NCBI RefSeq assembly: GCF_009866765.1
Contig: NZ_CP019431.1
Coordinates: 4,588,001-4,652,000 of the forward strand
DNA from: Pseudomonas sp. S35
GTDB lineage: Bacteria; Pseudomonadota; Gammaproteobacteria; Pseudomonadales; Pseudomonadaceae
DNA: 64,000 nt
Reading direction: 5' to 3'
The translations under genes and the position numbers were made by a program. Below, piece by piece: positions 21,648 through 29,865 of this stretch. The notes below the pieces were generated by a model. The model searched no databases. It was not told the DNA's origin and saw only the letters and a program-made list of their open reading frames with translations. Position 1 is the stretch's first letter, and the number at the start of each line of letters is the position of its first letter.

Positions 21648-22400
21648 TCAGCCGGCGACCAGTTGCCGCGCCGCGCCATTGCGCCAGCGGGCCAGGTGCT
21701 CGTCGGCATAGCGCCGCATGCAGCGCAGCACGGCGCTTTCGTGCTGCACGAGGAAGAAGTGGTGACCGTCGAACATGTCGAGGGAAAAACCGCTGGCGGC
21801 GTCGAGTTGCCAGTCGAGCAATTGGTCGGCGCGCACACTGTCCTGCTTGCCGCCGAACACGTGGATCGGCATGCCCAGCGGCTCACGCGTGCCATAGCTG
21901 AAACTGCCGCACAGCAGGAAGTCGGCGCGCAGGATCGGCAGCATCAGTTGCATCAATTCGGGGTTGGCCAAGGCTTCCTCGGCGGTGCCCTGCAGTTCGC
22001 GCAGGCGGGCGATCAGTTGCTCATCGGTCTTTTCGATGGCGTACTCACTGACATCACGGCGCGCCGGGCCGGCAGTGCCCGAGGCGAACAACGCCAGCGG
22101 CGCAGGGACATTTAGTGCGTTTAGCGCATGCGCCAATTCAAAGGCCAGCAAGCCGCCCAGGCTGTGGCCGAACAACGCGTAAGGGCCGTCCAGGTCGCGG
22201 CTGATTTCATTCGCCAGTTGCGCGGCCAAGGCCTTGATATCGCGCTGCAAGGGCTCGTCCATGCGCATGCCGCGCCCCGGCAATTCCAGCGGGCAGACCT
22301 GCAACCACTCGGGCAAAGCCCGGCGCCAACGGGCGTAGACCATGGCGCTGGCGCCTGAATAGGGCAAGCAGAACAGCCGCAGTCGGGTCGGCGTGCTCAT
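21648..22400 (-). CDS. pvdG: Type II thioesterase PvdG
   Basis: A 250-residue alpha/beta-hydrolase thioesterase that removes wrong acyl groups from NRPS carrier domains. The catalytic triad is visible: Ser80 in FGHSLGG, Asp187 in GGKQDSV and His213 or His214 in DGHHFFLV. It lies directly upstream of pvdL on the same strand and is divergent from pvdS, the same arrangement as in P. aeruginosa. A TAATT-N16-CGT promoter lies 112 nt upstream. Confidence 0.93.
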   Translation of the reverse strand: MSTPTRLRLFCLPYSGASAMVYARWRRALPEWLQVCPLELPGRGMRMDEPLQRDIKALAAQLANEISRDLDGPYALFGHSLGGLLAFELAHALNALNVPAPLALFASGTAGPARRDVSEYAIEKTDEQLIARLRELQGTAEEALANPELMQLMLPILRADFLLCGSFSYGTREPLGMPIHVFGGKQDSVRADQLLDWQLDAASGFSLDMFDGHHFFLVQHESAVLRCMRRYADEHLARWRNGAARQLVAG

Positions 22401-22511
22401 CGCTCGATGACTCCAAACTGAAACACGCTGTATGCACGATAAAAACCCATTTCATCCTCCTGCGGGTGCTGATCCTAGGCCGCCTTGCTAACGGACCTGT
22501 CACCCAGAAGA

Positions 22512-22535
22512 ACGGACGGCAACAGCAAATAATTA
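22512..22535 (-). promoter_or_regulatory. Candidate PvdS promoter of pvdG-pvdL
   Basis: Minus-strand TAATT, 16 nt, CGT; one base differs from TAAAT-N16-CGT. No better match occurs in the 299-bp gap between pvdG and pvdS. It has the same variant base as the mbtH box. Confidence 0.55.
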
Positions 22536-22604
22536 GTCGCCGGGCACAAGCGAGACACGCTTCACATCTTACAAATAGCTATAAGATTAGTTCGCCTTCT
22601 CATT

Positions 22605-22619
22605 TGACAATCATTATCA
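22605..22619 (+). promoter_or_regulatory. Fur box upstream of pvdS
   Basis: TGACAATCATTATCA matches the 7-1-7 Fur site TGATAATnATTATCA at every position but one. It lies 81 nt upstream of the pvdS ATG. Fur with iron would block pvdS, and so the whole pyoverdine pathway, in iron-replete cells. Confidence 0.85.
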
Positions 22620-22699
22620 TTAAGCCTAATTTGTTGCCCGATGTGTAGGAGGCCTCAGCAAGGACGCCCTCCCCCAACCTCTTTTGCAAGGTGATTTCC

Positions 22700-23251
22700 A
22701 TGACGGAACAAGTATCCACAGGCAGGTGCGACTCACCTCTTCTCCAGGCATTTGTCGACAATCGACTGATCCTCGTGAAGATTGCGGCACGCATTACCGG
22801 GTGTCGCTCCCGCGCCGAGGACGTAGTGCAGGACGCCTACTTTCGACTGCAGTCTGCGCCGACGATTACATCGTCATTCAAGGCCCAACTGAGCTATCTG
22901 TTCCAGATCGTGCGCAACCTGGCCATCGATCACTATCGCAAGCAGGCGCTGGAGCTCAAATACTCCGGGACTGAAGAGGAAGGCTTGAATGTGGTCATTC
23001 ACGGCGCTTCACCGGAAACCTCCCATATCAATTTCAACACCCTGGAAAACATTGCCGACGCCCTGACGGAGCTGCCGCAGCGCACCCGCTACGCGTTCGA
23101 GATGTATCGCCTGCACGGCGTGCCGCAAAAGGACATCGCCAAGGAACTGGGGGTTTCGCCAACGCTGGTGAACTTCATGATCCGCGATGCCCTGGTGCAC
23201 TGCCGCAAGGTGTCGGGCAGCCACAGCGATACCTTCGCACGCCGGGTCTGA
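22700..23251 (+). CDS. pvdS: Extracytoplasmic sigma factor PvdS
   Basis: A 183-residue ECF (sigma-70 group IV) factor that directs RNA polymerase to pyoverdine promoters under iron limitation. Region 2 covers about residues 15-90 (ITGCRSRAEDVVQDAYFRLQ, then LFQIVRNLAIDHYRKQ). Region 4 covers about 120-170 and includes the helix-turn-helix in MYRLHGVPQKDIAKELGVS. The ATG at 22700 aligns with P. aeruginosa PvdS (MSEQLSTRRCD) and follows AAGGTG; a GTG three codons upstream is possible but less likely. It is usually held by the anti-sigma FpvR, which is not in this window. A Fur box is upstream, and four PvdS-type promoters occur in the window. Confidence 0.96.
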   Translation: MTEQVSTGRCDSPLLQAFVDNRLILVKIAARITGCRSRAEDVVQDAYFRLQSAPTITSSFKAQLSYLFQIVRNLAIDHYRKQALELKYSGTEEEGLNVVIHGASPETSHINFNTLENIADALTELPQRTRYAFEMYRLHGVPQKDIAKELGVSPTLVNFMIRDALVHCRKVSGSHSDTFARRV

Positions 23252-23254
23252 GGC

Positions 23255-23282
23255 AAAAAAAGGGAGCGGCCTATCCGCTCCC
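23255..23282 (-). terminator. Terminator between convergent pvdYII and pvdS
   Basis: Stem GGGAGCGG/CCGCTCCC (23262-23269 and 23275-23282) with a 5-nt loop. On the minus strand seven T follow the stem, so it is a classical terminator for pvdYII; in the pvdS direction the T run is missing. Confidence 0.85.
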
Positions 23283-23298
23283 GCCCTTGAGTCTCGCT

Positions 23299-24312
23299 TT
23301 AGATCAAACCGCACCGCTCAAAAAACCGCTCCCTGCCCAGAATCATCAGCGCCGCACGCTTGTGCGGGAAGTCGAATTCCTTTTCGCAGTGGAAGCACTG
23401 GTTGTGCATATGGCCGATCATCTTCGCGTTATCGGCACGCGGTTCAGCCACCACGCGCTGGGTGCGCGGGTCATCCAGGAACAGGTAGTGCACCAGCGCC
23501 GATAGCCAACTGGCAACCTTGTGCGGGCCGCGATGATGCTCCTCGCCCACCAGCATGTGGATACCACGGTCGTAATCCGCCGCGTCGTAGAACGGTGCGA
23601 TGCGGTCCTCCTTGGCCCAATAGGCTTCAAAGTAGGCGAAGGGTTCGTCATCGAAACAGCCGATCAGCGTGAGGGTGTGCGGATCGGCCGCCAGCCTGTC
23701 GAGGTATTCGCGGTGCTGTTCCAGGCTGCCGCTTTCCTGCCAGAAACTCGCCACGCGTGCGCTGTTTTGCCAGCGATTGAAGCGCGCCAGGTCCACGTCG
23801 ATTTCTACCGTGCGCAACGAAATCCAGGCACCAAGACGTGCGTCGTAACGCCGGTAAACCTCACCCCGAGGCTTCGGCGCACGCGCCGGGTGGCGCTTGC
23901 CGTCGCTGATGACCATCTGTTGCGGGTAGGTGCCACTGGGCGAGTGTCCCAACCACGGCTGGGGCAATTGCCAGAACAGCGTACGCTCGCAGCGGTACTG
24001 CCCGGCGGTCTCGGTGGCCACCAGCAAACCGCTGCGCAAAGCATCCTCAGGCGCATGTTCAAGGTGCCAGGCCAGGCGCTGCCGAGCAGGCTCTTTGGCA
24101 AACAACCAGTAGCAGGCGGCCCACAAGGCCCTTGCGGAGGGTACATCGCCGGCGTGCTGCAAATGCACTTGCAGCTCGTCGCCACGCTCCAGGCGCAGAC
24201 GCGCCAGCGGCTGGCCTTCCAGGGTCAGGCTCAGGTGGCTTTCGGTTTCATCGGCAGTCAAGGCGGGCCCGGCCGGCAACGGCAAGACCGACAGGTCATT
24301 CAGATTGGACAT
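23299..24312 (-). CDS. pvdYII: Hydroxyornithine acetylase PvdYII (IucB-like GNAT)
   Basis: A 337-residue GNAT acyltransferase. The C-terminal half is IucB-like: CFDDEPFAYFEAYWAKEDRI, then HMLVGEEHHRGP, LSALVHYLFLDDP and VVAEPRADNAKMI, ending in FFERCGLI. IucB-type enzymes acetylate the hydroxamate nitrogen of N-hydroxylated lysine or ornithine; PvdYII of type II pyoverdine producers acetylates N5-hydroxyornithine. A full-consensus PvdS promoter is 39 nt upstream, tying it to pyoverdine. If so, this strain's pyoverdine should contain acetyl-hydroxyornithine instead of, or along with, formyl-hydroxyornithine made by PvdF. It converges on pvdS. Confidence 0.85.
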   Translation of the reverse strand: MSNLNDLSVLPLPAGPALTADETESHLSLTLEGQPLARLRLERGDELQVHLQHAGDVPSARALWAACYWLFAKEPARQRLAWHLEHAPEDALRSGLLVATETAGQYRCERTLFWQLPQPWLGHSPSGTYPQQMVISDGKRHPARAPKPRGEVYRRYDARLGAWISLRTVEIDVDLARFNRWQNSARVASFWQESGSLEQHREYLDRLAADPHTLTLIGCFDDEPFAYFEAYWAKEDRIAPFYDAADYDRGIHMLVGEEHHRGPHKVASWLSALVHYLFLDDPRTQRVVAEPRADNAKMIGHMHNQCFHCEKEFDFPHKRAALMILGRERFFERCGLI

Positions 24313-24350
24313 GGGAGGGGCTCACGGTAGCGTCAACAGATAGAGAAGTG

Positions 24351-24374
24351 ACGTGAGCCGCACGAGGAAATTTA
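24351..24374 (-). promoter_or_regulatory. PvdS (iron-starvation) promoter of pvdYII
   Basis: Minus-strand TAAAT, exactly 16 nt, CGT, in a CTAAAT context. It ends 39 nt before the pvdYII ATG, in the short gap after the solute-binding protein gene. Confidence 0.82.
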
Positions 24375-24379
24375 GCCGT

Positions 24380-25168
24380 TCAAGGCGTCGCCATCACATC
24401 GATGCGATAAGGCTCGAAGATTTTCAACATCTGGCCGTTATCGCGCAAACGTTTGAGCAACGCAGAAAACGCTTCGCCCGTGATCGGCGCCTTCGGCCGT
24501 AGCAAGGCGTAATGGTGATAGACCTGGTCGATGCGCTCCGATACCAGGAACTCGCCGGCCATATCGGCATTGCGCACCATGAAATCACTCAAGTACGACC
24601 GGGTTACCAAGGCGATGTCCGCACGCCCACGCGCCACCATCAGCAGGTTGCTGTCATGGGAGTAGGTCATGGTGGCGTTGAAGTGCTCGGCCATGTACTT
24701 GGGGTCGGGGTTGAAGTTGGCGAAGGCGTAGTGATAACCGCTGAATACCGCCAGGCGCTTGCCAGCGAGGTCGGCGAAATAAGCCTGGTCGCGACCGGGC
24801 GCACGGTGGGCAACAAAAATTTCGGCGTCTTCCAGGCCCATGTCGACGCTGGTGTGCGCAATCTTCTGCCAGCCCCAGACAGGGTTTTCGAAGATCGCCA
24901 TATCAACCCGGCCCTGCTCGAAATCGCGAAAGCGTCGGGGGATGGATGTGGGCACCAGCACAAATTGGTAATCGGTTTGCAAGGCGTTGAGGGCCTCGAC
25001 CAACTGCGGCAGTAAACCGGTGTCGGCGCCCTGCTCAGGGCGCACCGTGTAGGGCGGGAAATGCGCCGCGCCGATGCGTACCAATTGCGCAGCCGAAGCC
25101 GGCATCCACCATGCGGTGCCCAGTGCCCATAAAGTAAGTCCTGCAGCCAGCCGCCAAGGCGATAACAT
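24380..25168 (-). CDS. Orphan periplasmic solute-binding protein (SBP_bac_3)
   Basis: A 262-residue secreted protein. A hydrophobic signal (about residues 1-27, ending MPASAA) precedes a family 3 solute-binding fold (VRIGAAHFPPYTV, later DMAIFENPVWGWQKIAHTSV and LAGKRLAVFSGYHYAF). Such proteins usually bind amino acids or related small ligands. No permease or ATPase gene is adjacent, so the ligand and partner are unknown. I chose the ATG at 25168; a GTG 12 nt upstream (25180) is also possible and neither has a strong ribosome site. No PvdS box precedes it, so iron control is not indicated. Confidence 0.75.
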   Translation of the reverse strand: MLSPWRLAAGLTLWALGTAWWMPASAAQLVRIGAAHFPPYTVRPEQGADTGLLPQLVEALNALQTDYQFVLVPTSIPRRFRDFEQGRVDMAIFENPVWGWQKIAHTSVDMGLEDAEIFVAHRAPGRDQAYFADLAGKRLAVFSGYHYAFANFNPDPKYMAEHFNATMTYSHDSNLLMVARGRADIALVTRSYLSDFMVRNADMAGEFLVSERIDQVYHHYALLRPKAPITGEAFSALLKRLRDNGQMLKIFEPYRIDVMATP

Positions 25169-25261
25169 CAAGGCAAACACCGTTCAACACATTGATGGCG
25201 ATAAGCTAGGCGTTTTTGTCTGGCGAGACAACTTTCCACCGGGAAATTAATAGTTTGTGCC

Positions 25262-25885
25262 TCAATCAGCCTTAAGAACCATCAACAACGCTTCTTCAGC
25301 CAACTGCTCCAGCGTCAGGCTGCCCTCGGCGCGAAACCAGGTGGTGGTCCAGGACAGGGCGCCGGTGAGGAAGCGTCGCGCAATAAACACATCGCCCTTG
25401 ATATACCCGGCCGCCTTGGCCTCCCCCAGCACCTGCAGCCAGATCTCTTCGTACACGTCGCGCAGGGCCAGTACCTGGGCCTGGCCCCCGGCCGACAGCG
25501 AGCGCCATTCGTACACCAGCACCGCCATCGCCTCACCGCTACCGCCCATGATCGACTGTAATTCGCAGCGAATCAGCGCCAGCACACGTTCACGCACAGT
25601 GCTGGCTTGCTCCAGCGAAGCGCGCATCATCGCGGTGTTGTAGTGGATGGTTTCCTCCATCACCGCTCGCAGGATCTCGTCCTTGCTCTTGAAGTGATGA
25701 AAGATGCTGCCGCTCTGGATGCCCACTGCGCTGGCCAGGTCACGCACGGTGGTGCGCTCAAAGCCCTTGTTGCGAAACAGGTGCGCCGCCGTTTGCAGCA
25801 GCTTGCCCCGGGCGCTGTCGGGGTCGGTCAATTGGCCGCCGTCGATCATGGTGCGCATCACCCGCAGGGCTTTTTGCTCATCCAT
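25262..25885 (-). CDS. TetR/AcrR-family transcriptional regulator
   Basis: A 207-residue regulator. The N-terminal TetR helix-turn-helix is clear at about residues 25-70 (LLQTAAHLFRNKGFERTTV, then DLASAVGIQSGSIFHHFKSK). The C-terminal ligand domain is not specific enough to name a ligand. The ATG at 25883-25885 follows AAGGAGAG; the longer frame adds 26 residues without family character. A perfect inverted repeat, CCCAAGC-N4-GCTTGGG, lies 58 bp upstream and is the likely autoregulatory site. Confidence 0.88.
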   Translation of the reverse strand: MDEQKALRVMRTMIDGGQLTDPDSARGKLLQTAAHLFRNKGFERTTVRDLASAVGIQSGSIFHHFKSKDEILRAVMEETIHYNTAMMRASLEQASTVRERVLALIRCELQSIMGGSGEAMAVLVYEWRSLSAGGQAQVLALRDVYEEIWLQVLGEAKAAGYIKGDVFIARRFLTGALSWTTTWFRAEGSLTLEQLAEEALLMVLKAD

Positions 25886-25942
25886 GCTGCTCTCCTTCAC
25901 TTCTACTGACGTCTTGGCCGGCAATTTAGGCCGTGGCCGCCA

Positions 25943-25960
25943 CCCAAGCAAGCGCTTGGG
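25943..25960. promoter_or_regulatory. Candidate TetR operator (inverted repeat)
   Basis: CCCAAGC, 4 nt (AAGC), GCTTGGG: a perfect 7-bp inverted repeat. It sits 58 bp upstream of the TetR gene start and 142 bp before the exonuclease start, so it could control one or both. The size and symmetry fit a TetR dimer site. Confidence 0.5.
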
Positions 25961-26101
25961 CAAAACTTGTGCGGGTGCTTGCCGGTGATCAGGTACGCAA
26001 TCGCCAAGTGTTGCTGGAGATCGAATAACCTCTGGGCGGAACTACAGGCCCGGGCTACGCTCTATCCCCATCAGGAAGGGACGAGTACGGGAACCTGCAC
26101 A

Positions 26102-26644
26102 ATGCCTCATTGGCTGATTATTGACCTTGAAGCCACAACGGATGAAGGCGGCTGGCCCGTGACGGAGATGGAGGTCATCGAGATCGGCGCGAGCCTGGTG
26201 AACCGCCAGGGCCGCGAACTGGACCACTTCCAGCGCTTTGTGCGGCCCCTGCGGCGTCCATTGCTGACGCCTTTTTGCCGCCAGTTGACCCATATCACCC
26301 AGGCAAATATCGATACCGCCGCGCCCATCACCGAGGTGTGGCCGTTGTTCGAACGCTGGCTGGGCCAGCATCAACCACGCCTGGAAGGCTGGGCCAGTTG
26401 GGGTGACTATGACCGTGCCCAGCTTGAGCTCGAATGGCAGCGCAACAGCTTGGCCAGTGCACTCGCTAAAACACCCCATGTGAACCTCAAGCAGCGTTTC
26501 GCCAAGGCCCGGCGCCTGGACAAGCCCCTGGGGCTCAATGGCGCCCTGCAATTGGCGGGAATGCAGTTTCACGGCCAGCAACATCGGGCACTGGAAGATG
26601 CACGCAATACCGCGCGCCTGTTGCCGCTGATTTTACCGGTCTAG
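26102..26644 (+). CDS. DEDDh 3'-5' exonuclease
   Basis: A 180-residue nuclease of the DnaQ/RNase T/ERI-1 type. Exo I is visible as Asp8 and Glu10 ([12 protein letters not shown]), Exo II in the [19 protein letters not shown] region and Exo III as [13 protein letters not shown], giving the His and Asp of the DEDDh type. Substrate (DNA or RNA) cannot be told from sequence. The ATG at 26102 lets the protein begin right before the Exo I strand, as in relatives; its ribosome site is weak. It stands alone between the TetR gene and ppnP. Confidence 0.82.
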   Translation: MPHWLIIDLEATTDEGGWPVTEMEVIEIGASLVNRQGRELDHFQRFVRPLRRPLLTPFCRQLTHITQANIDTAAPITEVWPLFERWLGQHQPRLEGWASWGDYDRAQLELEWQRNSLASALAKTPHVNLKQRFAKARRLDKPLGLNGALQLAGMQFHGQQHRALEDARNTARLLPLILPV

Positions 26645-26730
26645 GCAGCTCCCCTGCCCTTGGGCATACTGAGCGCCCACTTTCTTGCTCCTACAGTGAA
26701 GCGCTAACCCCTTTTTCCGAGGATTCGCCC

Positions 26731-27015
26731 ATGTTCAAAGTCAACGAGTACTTCGATGGCACCGTCAAGTCGATCGCTTTCGGCACCGCAGAAGGTCCGG
26801 CGACCATCGGCGTGATGGCCCCGGGTGAATACGAATTCGGCACCGCCCAGCGTGAAATCATGCACGTCGTCTCGGGCGCCCTGACCGTCAAACTACCAGA
26901 CGCCAACGAGTGGGAAACCTTCGCCGCCGGCAGCCAGTTCAACGTACCGGCCAACAGCAAGTTCCAGCTGAAGGTCGCGGTGGACACGGCTTACCTGTGC
27001 GAATACCGCGGCTAA
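26731..27015 (+). CDS. ppnP: Pyrimidine/purine nucleoside phosphorylase PpnP
   Basis: A 94-residue single-domain cupin of the PpnP (YaiE, DUF1255) family, which splits nucleosides with phosphate into base and ribose 1-phosphate. The start [17 protein letters not shown], the middle [19 protein letters not shown] and the end LCEYRG match the family at its usual length. The ATG follows CGAGGA. A strong terminator follows directly, so this is a single-gene unit. Confidence 0.93.
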   Translation: MFKVNEYFDGTVKSIAFGTAEGPATIGVMAPGEYEFGTAQREIMHVVSGALTVKLPDANEWETFAAGSQFNVPANSKFQLKVAVDTAYLCEYRG

Positions 27016-27031
27016 GCATTCGCCCGGTCAA

Positions 27032-27065
27032 AAAAATGCCCGTCTCCTGCGAGACGGGCATTTTT
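27032..27065 (+). terminator. Intrinsic terminator after ppnP
   Basis: Stem TGCCCGTCTC/GAGACGGGCA with a short loop (CTGC), preceded by an A run and followed by TTTTT. The A and T runs on both sides make it bidirectional, serving ppnP and the convergent MOSC gene. Confidence 0.93.
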
Positions 27066-27080
27066 CATAGGCGCTGAAAA

Positions 27081-27887
27081 CTATTCGAGAATGGTCACCG
27101 GCATGCCCACTTCCAGGCGTCCGACGCCATCGTTGACCAGGTTCTGGCCGAACATCACCTCGCCGTCCAATTCGCGATAGGTCTTGAGCGTGGTCAAGGG
27201 TTCGCGGTCCTCGTTGCGCTCGCCGCTGGCGGGGTCGATGGTGGTAAGAATGCAGCGTGAGCAGGACTTGACCACCCGAAACTCTACGTCGCCGATGCGC
27301 AAACGCTTCCAGCCGTCTTCGGCGAAAGCGTCACTGCCTTCGATCACCAGGTTGGGGCGAAAACGCAGCATTTCCATGGGGCGACCGATGCGCTGCGACA
27401 GATCGTCCAAGGACGCCTGGCCGATCAGCAGCAGCGGAAAACCATCGGCAAAGGCCACTTTGTCATCATCCTTGCCATAACCGTCCTGGGTGGTACGGGC
27501 CCGCTCAACCGGCACCTGCACCAGGCGCGTCGGCTTGCCGATAAAGGCACTGACCCAGGCAGCGGCTGCATCACCGGCATCGGGTACGCGCAGGGTATCG
27601 CGCCAGATGGTCACGCCACGCAGTTCACTGTCGCTGCAAGGTAGCGCCACATCGAGCGGCGTGTACCCAGGCGAACTCAGCGTCAGGCCACCGCTGCTGT
27701 TCCATAACGCCGACAACTGGCTCATTTTCGCCACGGCGCGCTGGGTGAGAAAGCGCCCACTGGCCTCGTCCACCAACATCCAGCGTCGATCCCCGTCCAA
27801 CCCGAGTGTATCCAGGCCGATGTGCTGCAAGATGTCGGCCTTGCCGGACTTCAAGGGGTAACGGTACAACGCGCTGAGACGAAGCAT
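27081..27887 (-). CDS. MOSC-domain protein, YcbX-like
   Basis: A 268-residue protein with an N-terminal MOSC_N beta-barrel (LSALYRYPLKSGKA, LDGDRRWMLVDE) and a C-terminal MOSC domain with the metal-cofactor cysteine in VVKSCSRCILTTID. Relatives carry the molybdenum cofactor and reduce N-hydroxylated compounds; unlike E. coli YcbX there is no C-terminal ferredoxin domain, so an outside electron donor would be needed. The ATG at 27885-27887 (MLRLSALYRYP) matches the family start. It converges on ppnP, and cheV lies 40 bp upstream on the same strand. Confidence 0.85.
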   Translation of the reverse strand: MLRLSALYRYPLKSGKADILQHIGLDTLGLDGDRRWMLVDEASGRFLTQRAVAKMSQLSALWNSSGGLTLSSPGYTPLDVALPCSDSELRGVTIWRDTLRVPDAGDAAAAWVSAFIGKPTRLVQVPVERARTTQDGYGKDDDKVAFADGFPLLLIGQASLDDLSQRIGRPMEMLRFRPNLVIEGSDAFAEDGWKRLRIGDVEFRVVKSCSRCILTTIDPASGERNEDREPLTTLKTYRELDGEVMFGQNLVNDGVGRLEVGMPVTILE

Positions 27888-27927
27888 GGGCCTGCATTCC
27901 TGAGGGGGCAAAGATGCCACCCTAAGG

Positions 27928-28863
27928 TCAAGCGGGGACTTCGTCCAGCATCAGTCGCTGACGCACTACGTCCACCAGTTTGTCGGGCTGGAATTTGGAC
28001 AGGAAGTTGTCGCAGCCGACCTTCTTCACCATCGAGTCGTTGAAGCTGCCCGACAGCGAGGTGTGCAACACCACGTAGAGCTTGCGCAGGCGGGGGTCGT
28101 TGCGGATTTCGGTGGTGAGACGGTAGCCGTCCATCTCGGGCATTTCGGCGTCGGTGAAGATCATCAGCAGCTTGTCGGTCATCACGTGGCCGGCGTCGGC
28201 CCAGGCCTTGAGCATGTTCAGCGCCTTGAGGCCGTCGCTGGCGATGTGCATCTTCACACCCAGTTGGCCCAGGGTGTCGCGCAGTTGCGACAGGGCGACA
28301 TTGGAGTCGTCCACCAGCAGCACTTCGCGGCCACGGGCACGTTCCAGCACCGGGTCTTCGAGCTTTTCACGGGACACCTTGGCGTTGTAGGGCACGATTT
28401 CGGCGAGCACTTTTTCCACGTCGATGATCTCCACCAACTGGTCATCGACCTTGCTGATGGCGGTGAGGTAGTGCTGGCGCCCGGCACTGGTCGGTGGCGG
28501 CAGGATGGATTCCCAGTTCATGTTGACGATGCGGTCCACGCCGCCCACCAGGAACGCCTGCACAGAGCGGTTGTACTCGGTGACGATAATGGTGCTGTTA
28601 GGGCCTGGCACCAGCGGGCGCATACCGATGGCCTGGGACAGGTCGATCACGGGCAGGGTCTGGCCACGCAGGTTGACCACGCCGCACACGAAGGGGTGGC
28701 GCTGGGGCATCAGGGTCAGCTTGGGCAGTTGCAGGACTTCCTGCACCTTGAACACGTTGATCGCGAACAGTTGCCGCCCGGCCAGGCGGAACATGAGGAT
28801 CTCCAGGCGATTCTCACCCACCAGTTGCGTGCGTTGGTCTACCGTGTCGAGAATGCCGGCCAT
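27928..28863 (-). CDS. cheV: Chemotaxis coupling protein CheV
   Basis: A 311-residue fusion of a CheW-like coupling domain (about residues 15-160, GVVNLRGQTLPVIDL) and a receiver domain (about 180-305, LLVDDSN, phospho-Asp in IFTDAEMPEMDGY, Lys in FLSKFQPDK). CheV couples receptors to CheA and its receiver can take phosphate from CheA, tuning adaptation. It stands apart from the main che operon but has a sigma-28 promoter about 60 nt upstream, so it should be made with the late flagellar genes. Confidence 0.93.
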   Translation of the reverse strand: MAGILDTVDQRTQLVGENRLEILMFRLAGRQLFAINVFKVQEVLQLPKLTLMPQRHPFVCGVVNLRGQTLPVIDLSQAIGMRPLVPGPNSTIIVTEYNRSVQAFLVGGVDRIVNMNWESILPPPTSAGRQHYLTAISKVDDQLVEIIDVEKVLAEIVPYNAKVSREKLEDPVLERARGREVLLVDDSNVALSQLRDTLGQLGVKMHIASDGLKALNMLKAWADAGHVMTDKLLMIFTDAEMPEMDGYRLTTEIRNDPRLRKLYVVLHTSLSGSFNDSMVKKVGCDNFLSKFQPDKLVDVVRQRLMLDEVPA

Positions 28864-28923
28864 TAAATGCTCCTGGTGTGCGCTGGAAAATGCGCGAAGG
28901 GATTGTGCAATTCATTACTGCTG

Positions 28924-28950
28924 TTATCGGCGGCGAACGCCAGACCTTGA
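28924..28950 (-). promoter_or_regulatory. Sigma-28 (FliA) promoter of cheV
   Basis: On the minus strand TCAA, exactly 15 nt, GCCGATAA: the -10 is a perfect FliA element and the -35 differs from TAAA by one base. It ends 61 nt before the cheV ATG. FliA is encoded in this window (43062-43802). Confidence 0.8.
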
Positions 28951-29415
28951 CCCCCGCTAAAATGCCACGTAAATCCATTGATGTCACACTGACATCATGC
29001 TCTACTGCAAGAACCTCTCAAGAGAGCAGTACAGCGGCATTGCACGACATTCAAATGGGTGCAAGGTTCCGCCATGCAAGGGATTCCCCTATACGCAATC
29101 AGGCCCAACCTGATATTCGCAGTATCTAATAGCCATTAATGTGACGCCATTCTCATTGCATGAATGGAGTCAGGCTTTGTTTGCCATCCCAAGCCCTCGG
29201 CCCACGGGTCTTCCGGACGGTCACATCGCGGCAACTGAAGGTGTGCAATTGAGCCCGCTCTTGAGCGCAGTGCGCCGCCGTCGCCGTCATTCAAATAAAC
29301 GTCCTACTGAAATCTCAGAAGCGACCTACAGACTCCAATCATCTTTCAGCGGTAGTTTTACGCCATTCACCCGGTGCGACCTCTCATCACCCGACCTTAT
29401 GTTGTGGAGACTTGC
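28951..29415. other. Intergenic region upstream of cheV and the Hpt-like gene
   Basis: No convincing gene here: the short frames lack ribosome sites and family character. The region separates two divergent genes. A 10-mer, TAGCCATTAA (29130-29139), recurs in the next gap at 29959-29968. A weak GGAG at about 29405 serves the gene starting at 29416. Confidence 0.5.
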
Positions 29416-29865
29416 ATGATGAACGACGGTAACGAGTGGCAACTTGCACTTCCCGAGTTCCTGCACGAGGCAGAAAAGCTGCTGACCAAGTCGCAAGAGT
29501 GCCTGAGCCACCTGCATCTGATTCGCAACGACAGCGATGCCATCGACTGCATGAAAATCAGCCTGATGAAACTCGCCGAAAAGGCCGATTGCCTGGCGTT
29601 GCGGGCAATCAGCGAATTTTCGCGGCATATCCAATACCTGATCGCCAATGCCGAAAACCCTCTGCAGTTGCACGATCAGGCGCTCAATGCCCTGGAAGAT
29701 TGCCTGCGACTGCTGGCCTGGCAGTTGGAATTGATCGACGCGAAGACTGGCCTGCTGACACTGGATGAAGCGGAACAAACCACCTTGATTGCCACGGTCA
29801 CAGTGCAGATTCCACAAAAGGACTTCAGTTATAAACCGCAGCAGCGCATTCACCACGCGTCTTGA
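29416..29865 (+). CDS. Small helical protein resembling a His-less Hpt domain
   Basis: A 149-residue cytoplasmic protein of mostly amphipathic helices; I do not recognise a named family. Its residues 8-100 line up by eye with the P1 (Hpt) domain of CheA: EFLHEAEKLL against DFLVEAGEIL, a matching acidic turn, and LALRAISEFSRHI against LQLHELVECCHIA. The stretch equal to the phospho-site (FHTVKGGAGF) reads LMKLAEKADC, so the histidine and the KGG turn are missing. The start ATG follows a GGAG; a second ATG comes directly after. It lies between cheV and a two-component pair, and its surroundings are AT-richer than the average here. A regulatory role, for example as a docking decoy, is speculation. 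Confidence 0.7.
   Translation: MMNDGNEWQLALPEFLHEAEKLLTKSQECLSHLHLIRNDSDAIDCMKISLMKLAEKADCLALRAISEFSRHIQYLIANAENPLQLHDQALNALEDCLRLLAWQLELIDAKTGLLTLDEAEQTTLIATVTVQIPQKDFSYKPQQRIHHAS

Noticed and set aside
29141..29419. 92-codon frame upstream of the Hpt-like gene
   Set aside because: It has no ribosome site, no recognisable motif, and a basic, Ser/Arg-rich composition; it overlaps the start of the better supported gene.
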